This document shows positions 1 through 9,313 of a stretch of 64,000 bases of DNA, in pieces. Within the stretch, counting starts at the first letter, position 1. Every line of letters begins with the position of its first letter. The DNA lies in assembly GCF_000741135.1 (NCBI RefSeq), contig NZ_JGYU01000005.1, forward strand, positions 15,946 through 79,945, read 5' to 3'. The notes under the pieces were generated by a model that worked only from the letters and a program-made list of their open reading frames with translations, was not told where the DNA came from and ran no database searches. The position numbers were made by a program, and so were the translations under genes. The stretch comes from Bifidobacterium choerinum (GTDB taxonomy: Bacteria; Actinomycetota; Actinomycetes; Actinomycetales; Bifidobacteriaceae).

Positions 1-521
1 GCGGCCGCACGCGACGACGACCGCAGCGCCGGCGCCCGGGCCCTGAAGTCGACGGTCGCCCGCGACGGGCCGTCATGGGACAGCCGCATCGCCGGATCGG
101 CCGCCTCATGCGTCAGCGCGACGACCGTCGACAACGCGCCCGTCAGCGCCGCCGCCGCGCACATGAGCAGGCATGAGGCGCAGCGCAGCGCTGGACGCGC
201 GCGGCCGGCGCGCACATGGCGCAGCCAGGCGGACACGCCGTGCAGCGCCGCGAGCATGACGGTGCAGGCGGCAACGCACGTCGCGGCGGCGAATCCACGC
301 AGTCCGGGCGCGCCGTCCGGCGGCAGCGCGGCGCGCGCCGCGAGCGCCGCCGCCCACAGGCACAGCGCGACGGGGAGCATCCGCAGGTCGCGGTGTCCCG
401 ATTCGCCGTCGATCCAGCGGGCCGGAAGACCGCGCAGGCCGACGTGGCCGCCGCCGGCCGGTCGCCGCCGCGCCGTCCCGGCCACCGTTCCCTCATCGGT
501 CATCGTTCCCGCGCCGGTCAT
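1..521 (-). CDS. comEC: ComEC-like competence DNA channel, N-terminal part (cut by window)
   Basis: Only the first ~173 codons are present; the gene continues past the left edge. The start is the ATG at 521-519, which overlaps the comEA stop as ATGA and so indicates translational coupling. The visible protein has a charged N-terminus, then hydrophobic stretches (for example around MLPVALCLWAAALAA and TVMLAALHGVSAWL) typical of the first membrane helices of ComEC/Rec2, the inner-membrane channel that passes single-stranded DNA during transformation. The competence domain itself lies outside the window, so the call rests on the membrane segments and on coupling to comEA, the usual partner. Confidence 0.8.
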   Translation of the reverse strand, partial: MTGAGTMTDEGTVAGTARRRPAGGGHVGLRGLPARWIDGESGHRDLRMLPVALCLWAAALAARAALPPDGAPGLRGFAAATCVAACTVMLAALHGVSAWLRHVRAGRARPALRCASCLLMCAAAALTGALSTVVALTHEAADPAMRLSHDGPSRATVDFRARAPALRSSSRAA

Positions 522-1381
522 CGCACCGTCACCTGTCCGCGGATCTTCTCGAGCGTCTTGGGGCCGATGCCGTCGATGTTGAGCAGCTCGTCGACGGCAC
601 CGAACTGTCCCACGCCCGCGCGGTAGGCGATGATGTTCGCCGCCGTCACCGGCCCGATCCCCTTGACCGTCTCGAGCTGCTCCTGCGTCGCCGTGTTGAG
701 GTCGATGGGCTGCGACGACGTGCCCGGCAGGGCCTGCTGCGCCGTCTGCGGCGCCGGATCCGTCGTTGGCTGCTGCTGCGGCGACGTCTGCGCCGCATCC
801 TGCTGTCCCTGCGCCGCGCCGGTCCGGGACGACTGCGACTGCGCATCCGGGGCGCCAGACGTGCTCGGCGTGCATGAGGGGGCGGTGTCCCCGGAGGCGT
901 GCGGCGACGTCGCGATGGATGTCGGTTCGGGCGAGGCGGCGGCCAGATTGACCGACTGCTGCACGAGCAGCGCGAGGCTCGCCGCGAGCATGACGACGAG
1001 GATCGCCATGACGACGAGCGCATGCACCGGTTCGACGCTCAGCCTGGGCCGCGTGCGGGGCTCGCTTCCCCGCCGTTCCTCGTCCGCGTGCACGCCGGCG
1101 AGGCCCTCGAGCAGCGCACGCGCGCCGGTGGCGTCCGCACCGTCGGCCCTTGTGTCCGCGTCCCCTGCGCCGTCGCAAGGGCCGACGCGCTCGCCACCGA
1201 AACCGCGCGCGCCGCGATCGTCCGGCGAGCCGCGCTCACATCGCCCACTGCGTCCATCCTGCCCGCCGCGCCGCGCAGTACCGGGTCGCGGCGGCAGCGG
1301 CACGTCGGGCCGGCGCGAACGGCGCGCGTCGGCTCCCCGTGTCGGAGCGGCCGGACGGCCCTCATCATCGTCATCGAACAT
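518..1381 (-). CDS. comEA: ComEA-like helix-hairpin-helix DNA receptor
   Basis: A 287-residue protein. The N-terminus is acidic then arginine-rich, one transmembrane helix follows near the middle (HALVVMAILVVMLAASLALL), then a Ser/Pro/Gln/Thr-rich linker, and the last ~62 residues form a double helix-hairpin-helix domain with KGIGPVTAANI and NIDGIGPKTLEKI. This is the ComEA layout: a membrane-anchored receptor that binds incoming double-stranded DNA and hands it to ComEC. I chose the ATG at 1381 (MFDDDDEG) over the longer frame from 1486 because the extra residues lie against the leuS terminator and look like untranslated DNA. Its stop overlaps the comEC start. Confidence 0.85.
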   Translation of the reverse strand: MFDDDDEGRPAAPTRGADARRSRRPDVPLPPRPGTARRGGQDGRSGRCERGSPDDRGARGFGGERVGPCDGAGDADTRADGADATGARALLEGLAGVHADEERRGSEPRTRPRLSVEPVHALVVMAILVVMLAASLALLVQQSVNLAAASPEPTSIATSPHASGDTAPSCTPSTSGAPDAQSQSSRTGAAQGQQDAAQTSPQQQPTTDPAPQTAQQALPGTSSQPIDLNTATQEQLETVKGIGPVTAANIIAYRAGVGQFGAVDELLNIDGIGPKTLEKIRGQVTVR

Positions 1382-1493
1382 GGCCCCACTATCGCGGCCC
1401 GGACGTGTCCGTGTCCATCCGGACGGAAGCATGTGTACGGACGGCCCCTCCGTCCACATTCCGCCATGGGCCAAGAACGGCGCCATATCAACG

Positions 1494-1528
1494 AAAAAGG
1501 GAGGGTCGCCCTGACGGGCGGCCCTCCC
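1494..1528 (-). terminator. Rho-independent terminator of leuS
   Basis: A 12-bp stem (1499-1510 with 1517-1528, one G-U pair) around a six-base loop, followed on the minus strand by five T (1498-1494). It lies 16 bases past the leuS stop and separates leuS from comEA. Confidence 0.85.
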
Positions 1529-1544
1529 CCACGACGTGTCGCGG

Positions 1545-4517
1545 TCAGTCGCCGGGCACGACCGACACGATCTTCGGCGCCTTGACGATGACCTTGCGCG
1601 GGGGCACGCCGCCGAGACGGTCGGCGACGGCCTCGAGCGCCATCCGTTTGAGCTCGTCCGGATCGATGTCCGGGCTCACCTCGAGCTTGGCGCGCACCTT
1701 GCCCTTGATCTGCACGACGGCCGTGACCATGTCCTGGCCGACGTAGCGTTCGTCCGCCTGCGGCCACGGATGGTGCGCGAGCGAACGGTCGTGGCCGAGC
1801 CTGCTCCACAGCTCCTCGGCGATGTGCGGGGCGATCGGCGAGACCATCAGGATCAGCGGCTCGACCGCGGCGCGCGGCACGCGCTCGAGGCCGGTCAGAT
1901 GGTTGTTGAGCACGATGAGCTTCGCGATGGCCGTGTTCGGACGCATCGCCTCCATCTCGACCGTCACCTCGGCGATCGTGTTGTTGAGCAGCTTGAGCGT
2001 CTTGTCGTCGGGCGTCTCGTCGACAACGGTGACCTCGCCGGTCGCCTCGTCGATGACGTTGCGCCACAGACGCTGCAGGAAGCGCATGCCGCCGACGACG
2101 TTGCGCGTGTTCCACGGGCGGGACTCATCGAGCGGACCCATGCTCATCTCGTACAGGCGGAAGGTGTCCGCGCCGTAGTCGTCGTACATGTCGTCCGGCG
2201 TCACGATGTTCTTCAGGCTCTTGCCCATCTTGCCGAACTCGCGGTTGACGTGCTGGCCGTGCCACGTGAAGGTCGGCTCGCCGGACGCGTCCGCCGGACC
2301 CTCCTCGACCTCGTCGGCCGGGACGTACTCGCCGCGGTCGTCGGTGTAGGCCCAGGCCTGGATCATGCCCTGGTTGAACAGCTTGTGGAACGGCTCGCTC
2401 GAATCCACGTAGCCGAGGTCGAAGAGGATCTTGTGCCAGAAGCGCGAGTAGAGCAGATGGAGCACGGCGTGCTCGACGCCGCCGATGTACAGGTCGACGC
2501 CGCCGGATTCGCCGGCCGTCGGATTGTGCTTCGGGCCCATCCAGTAGTCGTATTCGTCGCGTTCGACCATGTGCTCGGTGTCGTGCGGGTCGAGGTAGCG
2601 CATGTAGTACCAGCACGATCCGGCCCAGTTCGGCATCGTGTTCGTCTCGCGGTGGTAGCGCCTGGGGCCGTCGCCCAGGTCGAGCGTGACCTCGACCCAG
2701 TCCCCGTTGCGGCTCAGCGGGGCCTCCGGGTTGGACTGCGCGTCCTCCGGGTCGAAGGTCTTCGGGCTGTAGTCGGGCACCTCCGGCAGGTTGATCGGCA
2801 GCATCGAATCGGGCACGAGATGCGGTACGCCCTCGTCATCGTAGACGATCGGGAACGGCTCGCCCCAGTAGCGCTGACGGCTGAAGAGCCAGTCGCGCAG
2901 GCGGTAGCTGACGGTGCCGTGGCCGACCTGCGCCTGCTCGAGCCACGCGGTGACGGCCGCGATCGCGTCGTCGACGCCCATGCCGTTGATGTCGAGCGCG
3001 TCGCCGCGCGCCCAGGTGGCGTCGACCGACGAGTTGACGACGACGCCGTCATGGGAGGTGTACGGTGCCTTGCCCTCGTAGTTCGCGAGCGTGTCGCCGC
3101 CGTCGGGCAGCGGCGCGACGGTGTAGATGACCGGCAGGCCGTACTTGGCCGCGAAGTCGTAGTCGCGCTGGTCGCCGCCCGGCACCGCCATGATCGCGCC
3201 GGTGCCGTAGTCCATCAGCACGTAGTCGGCGGTGAACACCGGCAGTTCGGCGCCGGTGATCGGGTTGATCGCATACAGGCCGGTGAACAGGCCGGTCTTC
3301 TCTCCGGCCTCGTTGACGCGGTCGGCGGCCGTCTTCGACTCCGCCACCGTGCGGTAGGCGGCCACGGCTTCGAGCGGCGTCGCATAGCCGCCGGTCCACT
3401 GCCCGCTCACGCCGTCGGGCCACTGTTCGGGTACGTGCATCAGCAGCGGATGCTCCGGGGAGACGACGCAGAAGGTCGTGCCGAACAGCGTGTCCGGACG
3501 GGTCGTGTAGATCTCCATGTCCTCGAGGCCGTCGCCGGCGCGCACCTTGAAATGCACCGACGCGCCATGCGACTCGCCGATCCAGTTGCGCTGCATGAGC
3601 TTGACCTTCTCGGGCCAGTCGATCGTGTCGAGGTCCTCGATCAGGCGGTGGCCGTAGGCGGTGATGCGCATCGACCACTGGCGCAGCTCGCGCTGGAACA
3701 CCGGGTAGTTGCCGCGTTCGGAACGTCCCTCGGCGGTCACCTCCTCGTTCGCCAGCACGGTGCCCAGACCCGGGCACCAGTTGACCGGCGACTTCGAGAT
3801 GTAGGCGAGGCGGTACTCGTTGAGCACGTCCGCCTGCTCGGCCTCGCTCAGGTCGTCCCAGGCGCGGCCCTCATGGCCGTCGATCGGGCGGGCGCCGGAG
3901 CGGAACTGCTCGACGAGCTCGCCGATCGGGCGCGCGCAGCCCATCGAACCGCTCGGGTTGCGCTTGTCCGGGTCGTACCATGCGTCGAAGATGCGCGAGA
4001 AGATCCACTGCGTCCAGCGCACGTAGCCGGGCTCGATCGTCGCGAAGGAGCGGCGGTCGTCGAAGCTCAGGCCCATGCGGTGCAGCTGGCGGCGCATGTT
4101 CGCGATGTTCTGCTCGGTCGTCACGCGCGGATGCTGTCCGGTCTTCACCGCGAACTGTTCGGCCGGCAGGCCGAAGGCGTCGTAGCCCATTGCGTGCAGC
4201 ACGTTCTCGCCCTTCATGCGGTGGTAGCGGCTGACGACGTCGGAGGCGAGGTAGCCGAGCGGATGGCCCACATGCAGGCCCTTGCCCGACGGGTACGGGA
4301 ACATGTCCATCGCGAAGAACGGCCGGCGGCCGTCCGCGTGCCGGCCCTCGCCGTCGGTCAGCCCGCCTTCGACGTTCGCCGCCCAGAACGTGCCCTGCTC
4401 GTCCCAGATCCTCTGCCATTTGCCTTCGATGGTCTGCGCCATCGCGGCGTTGTACCGGAATGCGGACTGATCCGCATCGTGCGCCTGCGCCGGCGCGCTC
4501 GCTTCGTTCTCACTCAT
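1545..4517 (-). CDS. leuS: Leucyl-tRNA synthetase
   Basis: A 990-residue class I synthetase that charges tRNA-Leu. The HIGH-type signature is HVGH in [15 protein letters not shown] near residue 80, and the KMSKS-type loop is KMGKS near residue 770. An editing (CP1) domain lies between them and an anticodon-binding domain follows. The length is close to other actinobacterial LeuRS. The first ~25 residues ([20 protein letters not shown]) are an unconserved acidic extension. Transcription ends at the hairpin at 1494-1528. Confidence 0.97.
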   Translation of the reverse strand: MSENEASAPAQAHDADQSAFRYNAAMAQTIEGKWQRIWDEQGTFWAANVEGGLTDGEGRHADGRRPFFAMDMFPYPSGKGLHVGHPLGYLASDVVSRYHRMKGENVLHAMGYDAFGLPAEQFAVKTGQHPRVTTEQNIANMRRQLHRMGLSFDDRRSFATIEPGYVRWTQWIFSRIFDAWYDPDKRNPSGSMGCARPIGELVEQFRSGARPIDGHEGRAWDDLSEAEQADVLNEYRLAYISKSPVNWCPGLGTVLANEEVTAEGRSERGNYPVFQRELRQWSMRITAYGHRLIEDLDTIDWPEKVKLMQRNWIGESHGASVHFKVRAGDGLEDMEIYTTRPDTLFGTTFCVVSPEHPLLMHVPEQWPDGVSGQWTGGYATPLEAVAAYRTVAESKTAADRVNEAGEKTGLFTGLYAINPITGAELPVFTADYVLMDYGTGAIMAVPGGDQRDYDFAAKYGLPVIYTVAPLPDGGDTLANYEGKAPYTSHDGVVVNSSVDATWARGDALDINGMGVDDAIAAVTAWLEQAQVGHGTVSYRLRDWLFSRQRYWGEPFPIVYDDEGVPHLVPDSMLPINLPEVPDYSPKTFDPEDAQSNPEAPLSRNGDWVEVTLDLGDGPRRYHRETNTMPNWAGSCWYYMRYLDPHDTEHMVERDEYDYWMGPKHNPTAGESGGVDLYIGGVEHAVLHLLYSRFWHKILFDLGYVDSSEPFHKLFNQGMIQAWAYTDDRGEYVPADEVEEGPADASGEPTFTWHGQHVNREFGKMGKSLKNIVTPDDMYDDYGADTFRLYEMSMGPLDESRPWNTRNVVGGMRFLQRLWRNVIDEATGEVTVVDETPDDKTLKLLNNTIAEVTVEMEAMRPNTAIAKLIVLNNHLTGLERVPRAAVEPLILMVSPIAPHIAEELWSRLGHDRSLAHHPWPQADERYVGQDMVTAVVQIKGKVRAKLEVSPDIDPDELKRMALEAVADRLGGVPPRKVIVKAPKIVSVVPGD

Positions 4518-4583
4518 AGGGCACGATTATCGTTTTTCAGCTGGACAGTGCCCTCCGCGCCGTCCGCAGTGCGAACGTGCGGC

Positions 4584-5474
4584 TCATTCCTCGTAGCGCG
4601 AGTCGACGATGTCGGGCGGGTTGAGTCTCAGGTCCGCGTCGACGCCGAGCGCGCGGCCCGCCTCGTCGACGATCCGGTCCCACGATCCGTCGTAGATCAT
4701 GCCCTGCAGCGTCGTGTTCATCTGCGCGAGCAGCTCGTCGCCGCCGGCGATCGCGATGCCGTAGCCGCGCTCGCCGAAGGACGCATCGACGAGGCTCACG
4801 TATTCGGCGCCGGCCTGGGCGCGCAGGCCGGCGAGCACCGGACGCGCGCCGGCCACGGCGTCGGCCTCGCCGGCGAGCAGCGCGGAGACGCAGCGGGAGA
4901 AGTCGTCCTCCTCGCGGAAGCGTACGCCGTCGATGTGTGCGGCGAGCTGTTCGCGCACGCCGTCGTGTGCGACGACGCACACGCTGCGGCCGCGCACGTC
5001 GCCGGCTCCGCGGATCGCCGCACGTTCGTCGTTGCGCACGAGCAGCCCGTCCTCGGCGATCAGGTACGGCCCCGAATAGCGCACGTCGCCGCCGCGCGAG
5101 GCGAGCTGCTTTGTGAACGCGCGCGCGTCCTTGCCGCCCTCGTAGGCGTACGACGTCATCGCGAAGTCGATCGTGCCGTCGGCGAGCATCGCGTCGCGCG
5201 TCGCCGCCGTCATCGCGTGGAAGACGATCTGGCGGTTGCTGTAGCCGATCTTCTCGGCGACGTACTTGGCCACGTCGACGCTCAGGCCGCTGTAGCCCTC
5301 CTCGTGGTACCAGGAGACGCCGGGCTCGTCGACGGCGACGCCGATGTCGACCATCGGGCCGTCGGCCTGCCCGGGCACCGTCACCTGCACCGACGTGCCG
5401 CACGCGGCGAGCGGCGAGACGGCCGCCACGGCGCACAGCGCGGCAAGGACCCTCATTCTTCCACGGCTACGCAT
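4584..5474 (-). CDS. Amino-acid ABC transporter substrate-binding lipoprotein
   Basis: A 296-residue family 3 solute-binding protein. The N-terminus is a lipoprotein signal: a short basic stretch, a hydrophobic core VLAALCAVAAVSPLAAC, and a lipobox LAAC. Mature-domain features fit the polar amino-acid binders (GLSVDVAKYVAEKIG; the MTAATRDAMLADGTIDFAMTS region; IAIAGGDELLAQMNTTL). It resembles glutamate/glutamine binders, but the ligand cannot be read from the sequence. No permease or ATPase gene is adjacent, so it is an orphan here. It starts six bases after the corA stop, so the two are probably co-transcribed. A second ATG six codons inside (5456) is possible, but GTGAGG precedes the first. 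Confidence 0.85.
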   Translation of the reverse strand: MRSRGRMRVLAALCAVAAVSPLAACGTSVQVTVPGQADGPMVDIGVAVDEPGVSWYHEEGYSGLSVDVAKYVAEKIGYSNRQIVFHAMTAATRDAMLADGTIDFAMTSYAYEGGKDARAFTKQLASRGGDVRYSGPYLIAEDGLLVRNDERAAIRGAGDVRGRSVCVVAHDGVREQLAAHIDGVRFREEDDFSRCVSALLAGEADAVAGARPVLAGLRAQAGAEYVSLVDASFGERGYGIAIAGGDELLAQMNTTLQGMIYDGSWDRIVDEAGRALGVDADLRLNPPDIVDSRYEE

Positions 5475-5480
5475 GCTGCC

Positions 5481-6431
5481 TCACTTGAACAGACGGGAAC
5501 GGGTGAGGAACCACAGCACGAGCAGCGCGAGCACGAGCGCGAACACGATGATGATCAGGAACCCCCAGCGCGAGCCGGTGAACGGCATGCCGAGCATGCC
5601 GTTCTGGAAGTTCATGCCGTACATCGAGAAGATGAGCGTCGGGACCGACAGCGTGATCGAGATGATCGTGAAGATGCGCATCACGTTGCTCAGGTTGTTG
5701 GAGACGACCGACGAGAACGCGTCGGTCATGTTCGCGAGGACGCCGCTGTAGATGTTCGCCATCTCGATCGCCTGCTTGTTCTCGGTGATGACGTCGTCGA
5801 GCAGGTCCTCGTCCTCCGGGTACTGCTTGATGCGCGAGAGCGTCGTGAGCTTCTCCATGACGATCTCGTTCGACTTGAGCGACGTGTTGAAGTAGACGAG
5901 CGTCTTGCTCAGCTCGAGCAGCATCAGGATCTCGCGGTTCTGCATCGAATGGCGCAGCCGCAGCTCGAGCTTGTCGGTCTCGCCGTCGATGATGCGCAGG
6001 TAGCGCAGGTACATCGTCGCGTTGCGGTAGAGGATCTGCAGGATGAAGCGCGAGCGCATGAAGGTGTTGAAGCCGCGGATCGTGCCCTCCATGAACGGGT
6101 GGAGCACCGGCGTGTCCTGCATGCACACGGTGACGATGAGCGTGCGCGTGACGATGATCGACAGCGGGATCGTCTCGTACCAGTTGCGTCCCGAACGCTC
6201 CCCGACCGTCGGGATGTCGACGATGATCATCGTGTAGTCGTCCTCGACGTCGACGCGCGAACGCTCCTCGTCATCGAGCGGGGCGCGCAGGTCGGCGAGG
6301 TCGATGCCGGTCTCCTGGGCGACGGTGGTGAGCTCGACGTCGGTGGGGTCGCACAGCGCGAGCCATGAGCCGTTCTCCGGCTTGTCTATCTGTTCGACCT
6401 GTCCGTGAACGGTACTGAACATGCGCAGCAT
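5481..6431 (-). CDS. corA: CorA-family magnesium/divalent cation channel
   Basis: A 316-residue membrane protein with a large N-terminal cytoplasmic domain and two C-terminal transmembrane helices. The first helix ends in the family signature YGMNF (residues ~272-276), followed by a short loop and the second helix (GFLIIIVFALVLALLVLWFL). The C-terminus is basic (TRSRLFK), as in other CorA proteins. It likely forms a pentameric Mg2+ (or Co2+) uptake channel in the cytoplasmic membrane. The start has GAGAGG upstream. The downstream substrate-binding gene follows after six bases. Confidence 0.93.
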   Translation of the reverse strand: MLRMFSTVHGQVEQIDKPENGSWLALCDPTDVELTTVAQETGIDLADLRAPLDDEERSRVDVEDDYTMIIVDIPTVGERSGRNWYETIPLSIIVTRTLIVTVCMQDTPVLHPFMEGTIRGFNTFMRSRFILQILYRNATMYLRYLRIIDGETDKLELRLRHSMQNREILMLLELSKTLVYFNTSLKSNEIVMEKLTTLSRIKQYPEDEDLLDDVITENKQAIEMANIYSGVLANMTDAFSSVVSNNLSNVMRIFTIISITLSVPTLIFSMYGMNFQNGMLGMPFTGSRWGFLIIIVFALVLALLVLWFLTRSRLFK

Positions 6432-6520
6432 GAGATCACCCGCCTCTCATTCGCCGAGCCGCGCGACGGACGCGGCCTGTCCTTGTGCAAACATCAACAG
6501 CTTAGCCGCACCTATGAGAC

Positions 6521-6548
6521 ACGCCGCCCGGGCGGGGCCGGGCGGCGT
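6521..6548 (-). terminator. Hairpin downstream of histidine phosphatase gene
   Basis: Perfect 11-bp stem (6521-6531 with 6538-6548) and a six-base loop, 20 bases past the stop of the minus-strand phosphatase gene. The following minus-strand tract is only weakly T-rich, so termination efficiency is uncertain. Confidence 0.6.
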
Positions 6549-6567
6549 GGGCGCCATGCGGGCGGCT

Positions 6568-7395
6568 TCAGCCGGCGATCGGCCTCCACATCGGCATGTC
6601 GGGGTTGCGCAGCTGCTCGGGGCCGTTCTCCCAGTCAACGAACTCGGCGATCTGCGGGCCGTGGTTGAACTCGGCGAGCAGCCAGCGGTCGCCGTCGGCG
6701 CCGTGCTCGAGGCTCAGACGCGACCAGAAGGCGTTGCGCATGGCGTCGAGCCCGTTGGCGGCGTCGACGTCCATGCCCAGCAGCGTCGCGATCGTCGCGA
6801 CAATCCACGATCCGTGGGAGACGACGAACAGCGTCTCCTCGCCGGGCACGTCCCGCGCCTGGCGCACATACGAGCGGATCGTCTCGGCGCCGCGCTCGCC
6901 GACCTCGCGCCGGCTTTCGACGCCGTGGGCGAGCTCGCCGCCCTCGTGGCGCCTCCAGGAGCGGAAGTCCTCGGGCCAGCGCTCGCGGATCTCCTCGCGC
7001 GTCATGCCCTCCCATTCGCCGAAGCCGCGCTCGCGCAGCCTCGGGTCGAGATGCACGTCGAGGCCGAGGATGTCGGCGAAGACGTGCGCCGTCTGCTGCG
7101 CGCGGAACAGGTCCGAGCTGACGACGACCATCGTGCGCTGCGAGGCCGGCGCCTTGCGGTACTCCTCGGCGTCGACGGCGCGCACGGCCGCCACCGGCGC
7201 CTCCGGCAGCAGCTCGGGATGGGTGGCCAGATTGCTCACCTTCGCCCAGTAGTAGCGCTGCGCGAGCGCGAGGCCGCTCTGGTCCACCTGCCATTGGCCG
7301 ACGATGTCGAGCGGGACCTCGACCTGGCCCTGCAGGCGGCGTTCGAGGTTCATCGAGGTGCGCCCGTGGCGCAGCATGACGATGTCGGTGATCAT
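6568..7395 (-). CDS. Histidine phosphatase family protein (phosphoglycerate mutase-like), copy 1
   Basis: A 275-residue protein of the histidine phosphatase superfamily. The catalytic motif LRHGRTSMN is near residue 8, a second arginine lies in RLRERGFGEWEG (~130), and the second catalytic histidine is in VVSHGSW (~200). These proteins act as phosphoglycerate mutases or broad phosphatases; the substrate cannot be assigned. It is clearly paralogous to the gene at 9314-10030, with which it shares the order of motifs and a NHGP...WENP-like tail, but it carries about 30 extra residues after the first domain strand (around LATHPELLPEAPVAAVRAV). Confidence 0.88.
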   Translation of the reverse strand: MITDIVMLRHGRTSMNLERRLQGQVEVPLDIVGQWQVDQSGLALAQRYYWAKVSNLATHPELLPEAPVAAVRAVDAEEYRKAPASQRTMVVVSSDLFRAQQTAHVFADILGLDVHLDPRLRERGFGEWEGMTREEIRERWPEDFRSWRRHEGGELAHGVESRREVGERGAETIRSYVRQARDVPGEETLFVVSHGSWIVATIATLLGMDVDAANGLDAMRNAFWSRLSLEHGADGDRWLLAEFNHGPQIAEFVDWENGPEQLRNPDMPMWRPIAG

Positions 7396-7441
7396 CTTTC
7401 CTTGTGACTCCTTACGCTTCGTGGATGGCGACGGGGCCGGT

Positions 7442-7846
7442 TCAGTCCTTCGCGATCGTCTTGCCGGCGTGCGCGCCGGCGGACAGGTCCTCGATCGTGT
7501 CGATCGTCATGACCGGCACGCATGCCGGGACCTTCGTGCCGCGTTCCTTCGCGAGCCTGACCTGCTCGTCGTAGACCGCGTCGTCGGTGTGCAGGATGAC
7601 CTCGCCGCGGAAGCGGTAGCCCTTCTTCTGCTCGAAGTTGACGAACGCGACGACCAGGGGGCTGCCGTTCTCGAGGTTGCGGTAGGTCTGTCCGGCGGTG
7701 CGCTCGTGGTAGGCGAGATGCTCGTCGTCGAGCGCGAACATGCTCATCTTCGGTCCGAGGTCAGGCACGCCGTCGGGGCTGACGGTGGCGACCCATGCGA
7801 GGTTGTCCTTGATGAAATCCTTCATCGCTTCAGTAAGCTGTGCCAT
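7442..7846 (-). CDS. Pyridoxamine 5'-phosphate oxidase-like flavin-binding protein
   Basis: A 134-residue single-domain protein with the split-barrel pattern of the PPOX/FMN-binding superfamily: LAWVATVSPDGVPDLGPK at the start, RNLENGSPLVVAFVNF in the middle, and GYRFRGEVILHTDDAVYDE. Members bind FMN, F420 or haem, and many are annotated as general stress proteins; the cofactor cannot be decided here. The start is backed by a strong GAAAGGAG ribosome-binding site. It lies 46 bases upstream of the histidine phosphatase gene on the same strand. Confidence 0.85.
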   Translation of the reverse strand: MAQLTEAMKDFIKDNLAWVATVSPDGVPDLGPKMSMFALDDEHLAYHERTAGQTYRNLENGSPLVVAFVNFEQKKGYRFRGEVILHTDDAVYDEQVRLAKERGTKVPACVPVMTIDTIEDLSAGAHAGKTIAKD

Positions 7847-8053
7847 TGTGGGGCTCCTTTCTGTACACTCCCCACACTACGCGACCGCGGCCGGCCACAT
7901 GCCCCGTTGCGCTGTGGAATGAGCGCGACGCATGTCATGCTGCTCACATGTGAGCCCGCTCACACCGATGCCGCACCGTCGCGGCCCGTCGGACGCTCTC
8001 CGTCGTGCAGGGTGCCGATAACGAAAAACCCGGCCGAAGCCGGGTGTCGATCG

Positions 8054-8126
8054 TGGAGCTAAGGGGATTCGAACCCCTGACCCTCTCCATGCCATGGAGA
8101 TGCGCTACCAGCTGCGCCATAGCCCC
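8054..8126 (-). tRNA. tRNA-Ala(GGC), copy 1
   Basis: A 73-nt cloverleaf. The acceptor GGGGCTA pairs with TAGCTCC through the G3-U70 wobble that identifies tRNA-Ala. The anticodon loop is ATGGCAT (anticodon GGC) and the T arm contains GGTTCGAATCC. The discriminator is A and CCA is not encoded. It is identical to the copy 106 bases away. Confidence 0.95.
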
Positions 8127-8159
8127 GAATAGGGAGGAACCTGATGCCAGGAACCTTCG

Positions 8160-8232
8160 TGGAGCTAAGGGGATTCGAACCCCTGACCCTCTCCATGCCA
8201 TGGAGATGCGCTACCAGCTGCGCCATAGCCCC
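8160..8232 (-). tRNA. tRNA-Ala(GGC), copy 2
   Basis: Identical 73-nt copy of the tRNA at 8054-8126, same strand, separated by 33 bases. It has the G3-U70 pair and a GGC anticodon; CCA is not encoded. The two are probably one transcript, this copy first. Confidence 0.95.
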
Positions 8233-8285
8233 ATCGGCTTTTCAGCCAACTCGAAATAGTGTACATCATGGATTCCCAATATGCA

Positions 8286-8324
8286 AAGGTCCGGCGTGTC
8301 GCACTCTGCGACACGCCGGACCTT
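8286..8324 (-). terminator. Strong hairpin after the Ser/Thr-rich membrane protein gene
   Basis: Perfect 18-bp stem (8286-8303 with 8307-8324) with a three-base loop. It lies 17 bases beyond the stop at 8341. A modest T-rich tail (TTTGCATATT) follows on the minus strand. It separates that gene from the tRNA-Ala pair. Confidence 0.85.
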
Positions 8325-8340
8325 CCCTGTCGGAACACCG

Positions 8341-9225
8341 TCACTGGGTCTGCTGGCCGGTGTCGTCCTTGTGTCCGGAGTCGCCCTGCGTGGTCGTGCC
8401 CTCCTGCCCGTCGTCCGTGGAGCCGCCGTTCTGCGACCCGTCGCCGGTTCCCGCGCTCTGCGACCCGTCGCCGGTTCCCGCGCTCTGCGACGGCGACGGC
8501 GTCGCGCTCGGTTCGACGACCGGCGAGTTCGAGCCCTGATCGTCCTTCGTGTCCGAGCCGCCGTCCTGACGCCGGTCGTCCGTCGAGGGCGTCGACGCCG
8601 TATCCGACGCCGAAGGCTCCGGCGTCGGCGTGATGACGCTCTGCGACGGCGCCGGAGAGACGTCGCCGCCCTCCTCGCTCGTCACGCTCGGGCTGACGAT
8701 GTCGTGGACGACCGAATCGGTGCCCCTGCCGCCGGTGAGCGCGAGGATGACGCCGGCGGTCACGGCTACGGCGACCAGACCGGAGACGACGGCCACGACG
8801 ATCGCCACGCGCTTGTCATGACCGGTGAGCTGAGGCCCGGAGGGAGCCGGCTTCGCCGGCGCTTTCCCCGATGTGGAGGCGCCGGCGCCGTTCGACGCGA
8901 CGACGCGGCCCTTGCGTCCGCGTTCCTGCGCCGGCCGGCCGACCGGGGTGATCGTCTGCGTGTCGTCGGACGCATCGGAGGTCCCCTCCTGCCGTCCATC
9001 CTTCTCGCCGAGCTGCTGCGCGGCTGCGTCCTGCAGCTTCTTGCTCGAGGCGTCGATGACGTTCTTGTAGATCTGCGATGCCGACGTCGACACGATCGAG
9101 GCGACGGCGACGCCGATCACCGAGCCTGCGATGCCGATCTTCGACGACAGCAGGAACGACGTGACCGCCGCGAGCGCGCCCGCGAGCAGCTGGGAGAACG
9201 ATAGTCCATTGAAAAAATTCTTCAC
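8341..9225 (-). CDS. Hypothetical membrane protein with disordered Ser/Thr-rich C-terminus
   Basis: A 294-residue protein I cannot assign to a functional family. A hydrophobic N-terminal half (LLAGALAAVTSFLLSSKIGI, then SVIGVAVASIVSTSASQIY) is followed by a polar linker, a clear transmembrane helix around residues 140-165 (VAIVVAVVSGLVAVAVTAGV), and an external tail of ~125 residues almost entirely Ser, Thr, Pro, Asp, Gly and Gln. The tail includes a perfect tandem duplication (SQSAGTGDG twice). The topology suggests a surface-exposed, possibly glycosylated or wall-embedded stalk. It stands alone, ending at a strong terminator. Confidence 0.75.
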   Translation of the reverse strand: MKNFFNGLSFSQLLAGALAAVTSFLLSSKIGIAGSVIGVAVASIVSTSASQIYKNVIDASSKKLQDAAAQQLGEKDGRQEGTSDASDDTQTITPVGRPAQERGRKGRVVASNGAGASTSGKAPAKPAPSGPQLTGHDKRVAIVVAVVSGLVAVAVTAGVILALTGGRGTDSVVHDIVSPSVTSEEGGDVSPAPSQSVITPTPEPSASDTASTPSTDDRRQDGGSDTKDDQGSNSPVVEPSATPSPSQSAGTGDGSQSAGTGDGSQNGGSTDDGQEGTTTQGDSGHKDDTGQQTQ

Positions 9226-9246
9226 GGTCGATTCATCCGATCATGG

Positions 9247-9279
9247 CGCGCCCGCCGGCCGCTTGGACCGTCGGGCGCG
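9247..9279 (-). terminator. Hairpin after histidine phosphatase copy 2
   Basis: An 8-bp GC-only stem (9247-9254 with 9272-9279) around a 17-base loop, between the stop at 9314 and the next start. No T tract is seen, so it could be only a structural hairpin. Confidence 0.45.
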
Positions 9280-9313
9280 TCGGTGGGCAGAACTGCCATA
9301 AGCATAGACCAGT

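Noticed and set aside
1382-1486. Longer comEA starting at 1486
   Set aside because: The additional residues start directly beside the leuS terminator and are unlike a ComEA N-terminus; the internal ATG at 1381 is preferred.
1536-6368. Plus-strand open frame of 1610 codons antisense to leuS, the lipoprotein and corA
   Set aside because: A by-product of high GC third positions; composition is low-complexity Arg/Val/Asp and the minus-strand genes carry all recognisable motifs.
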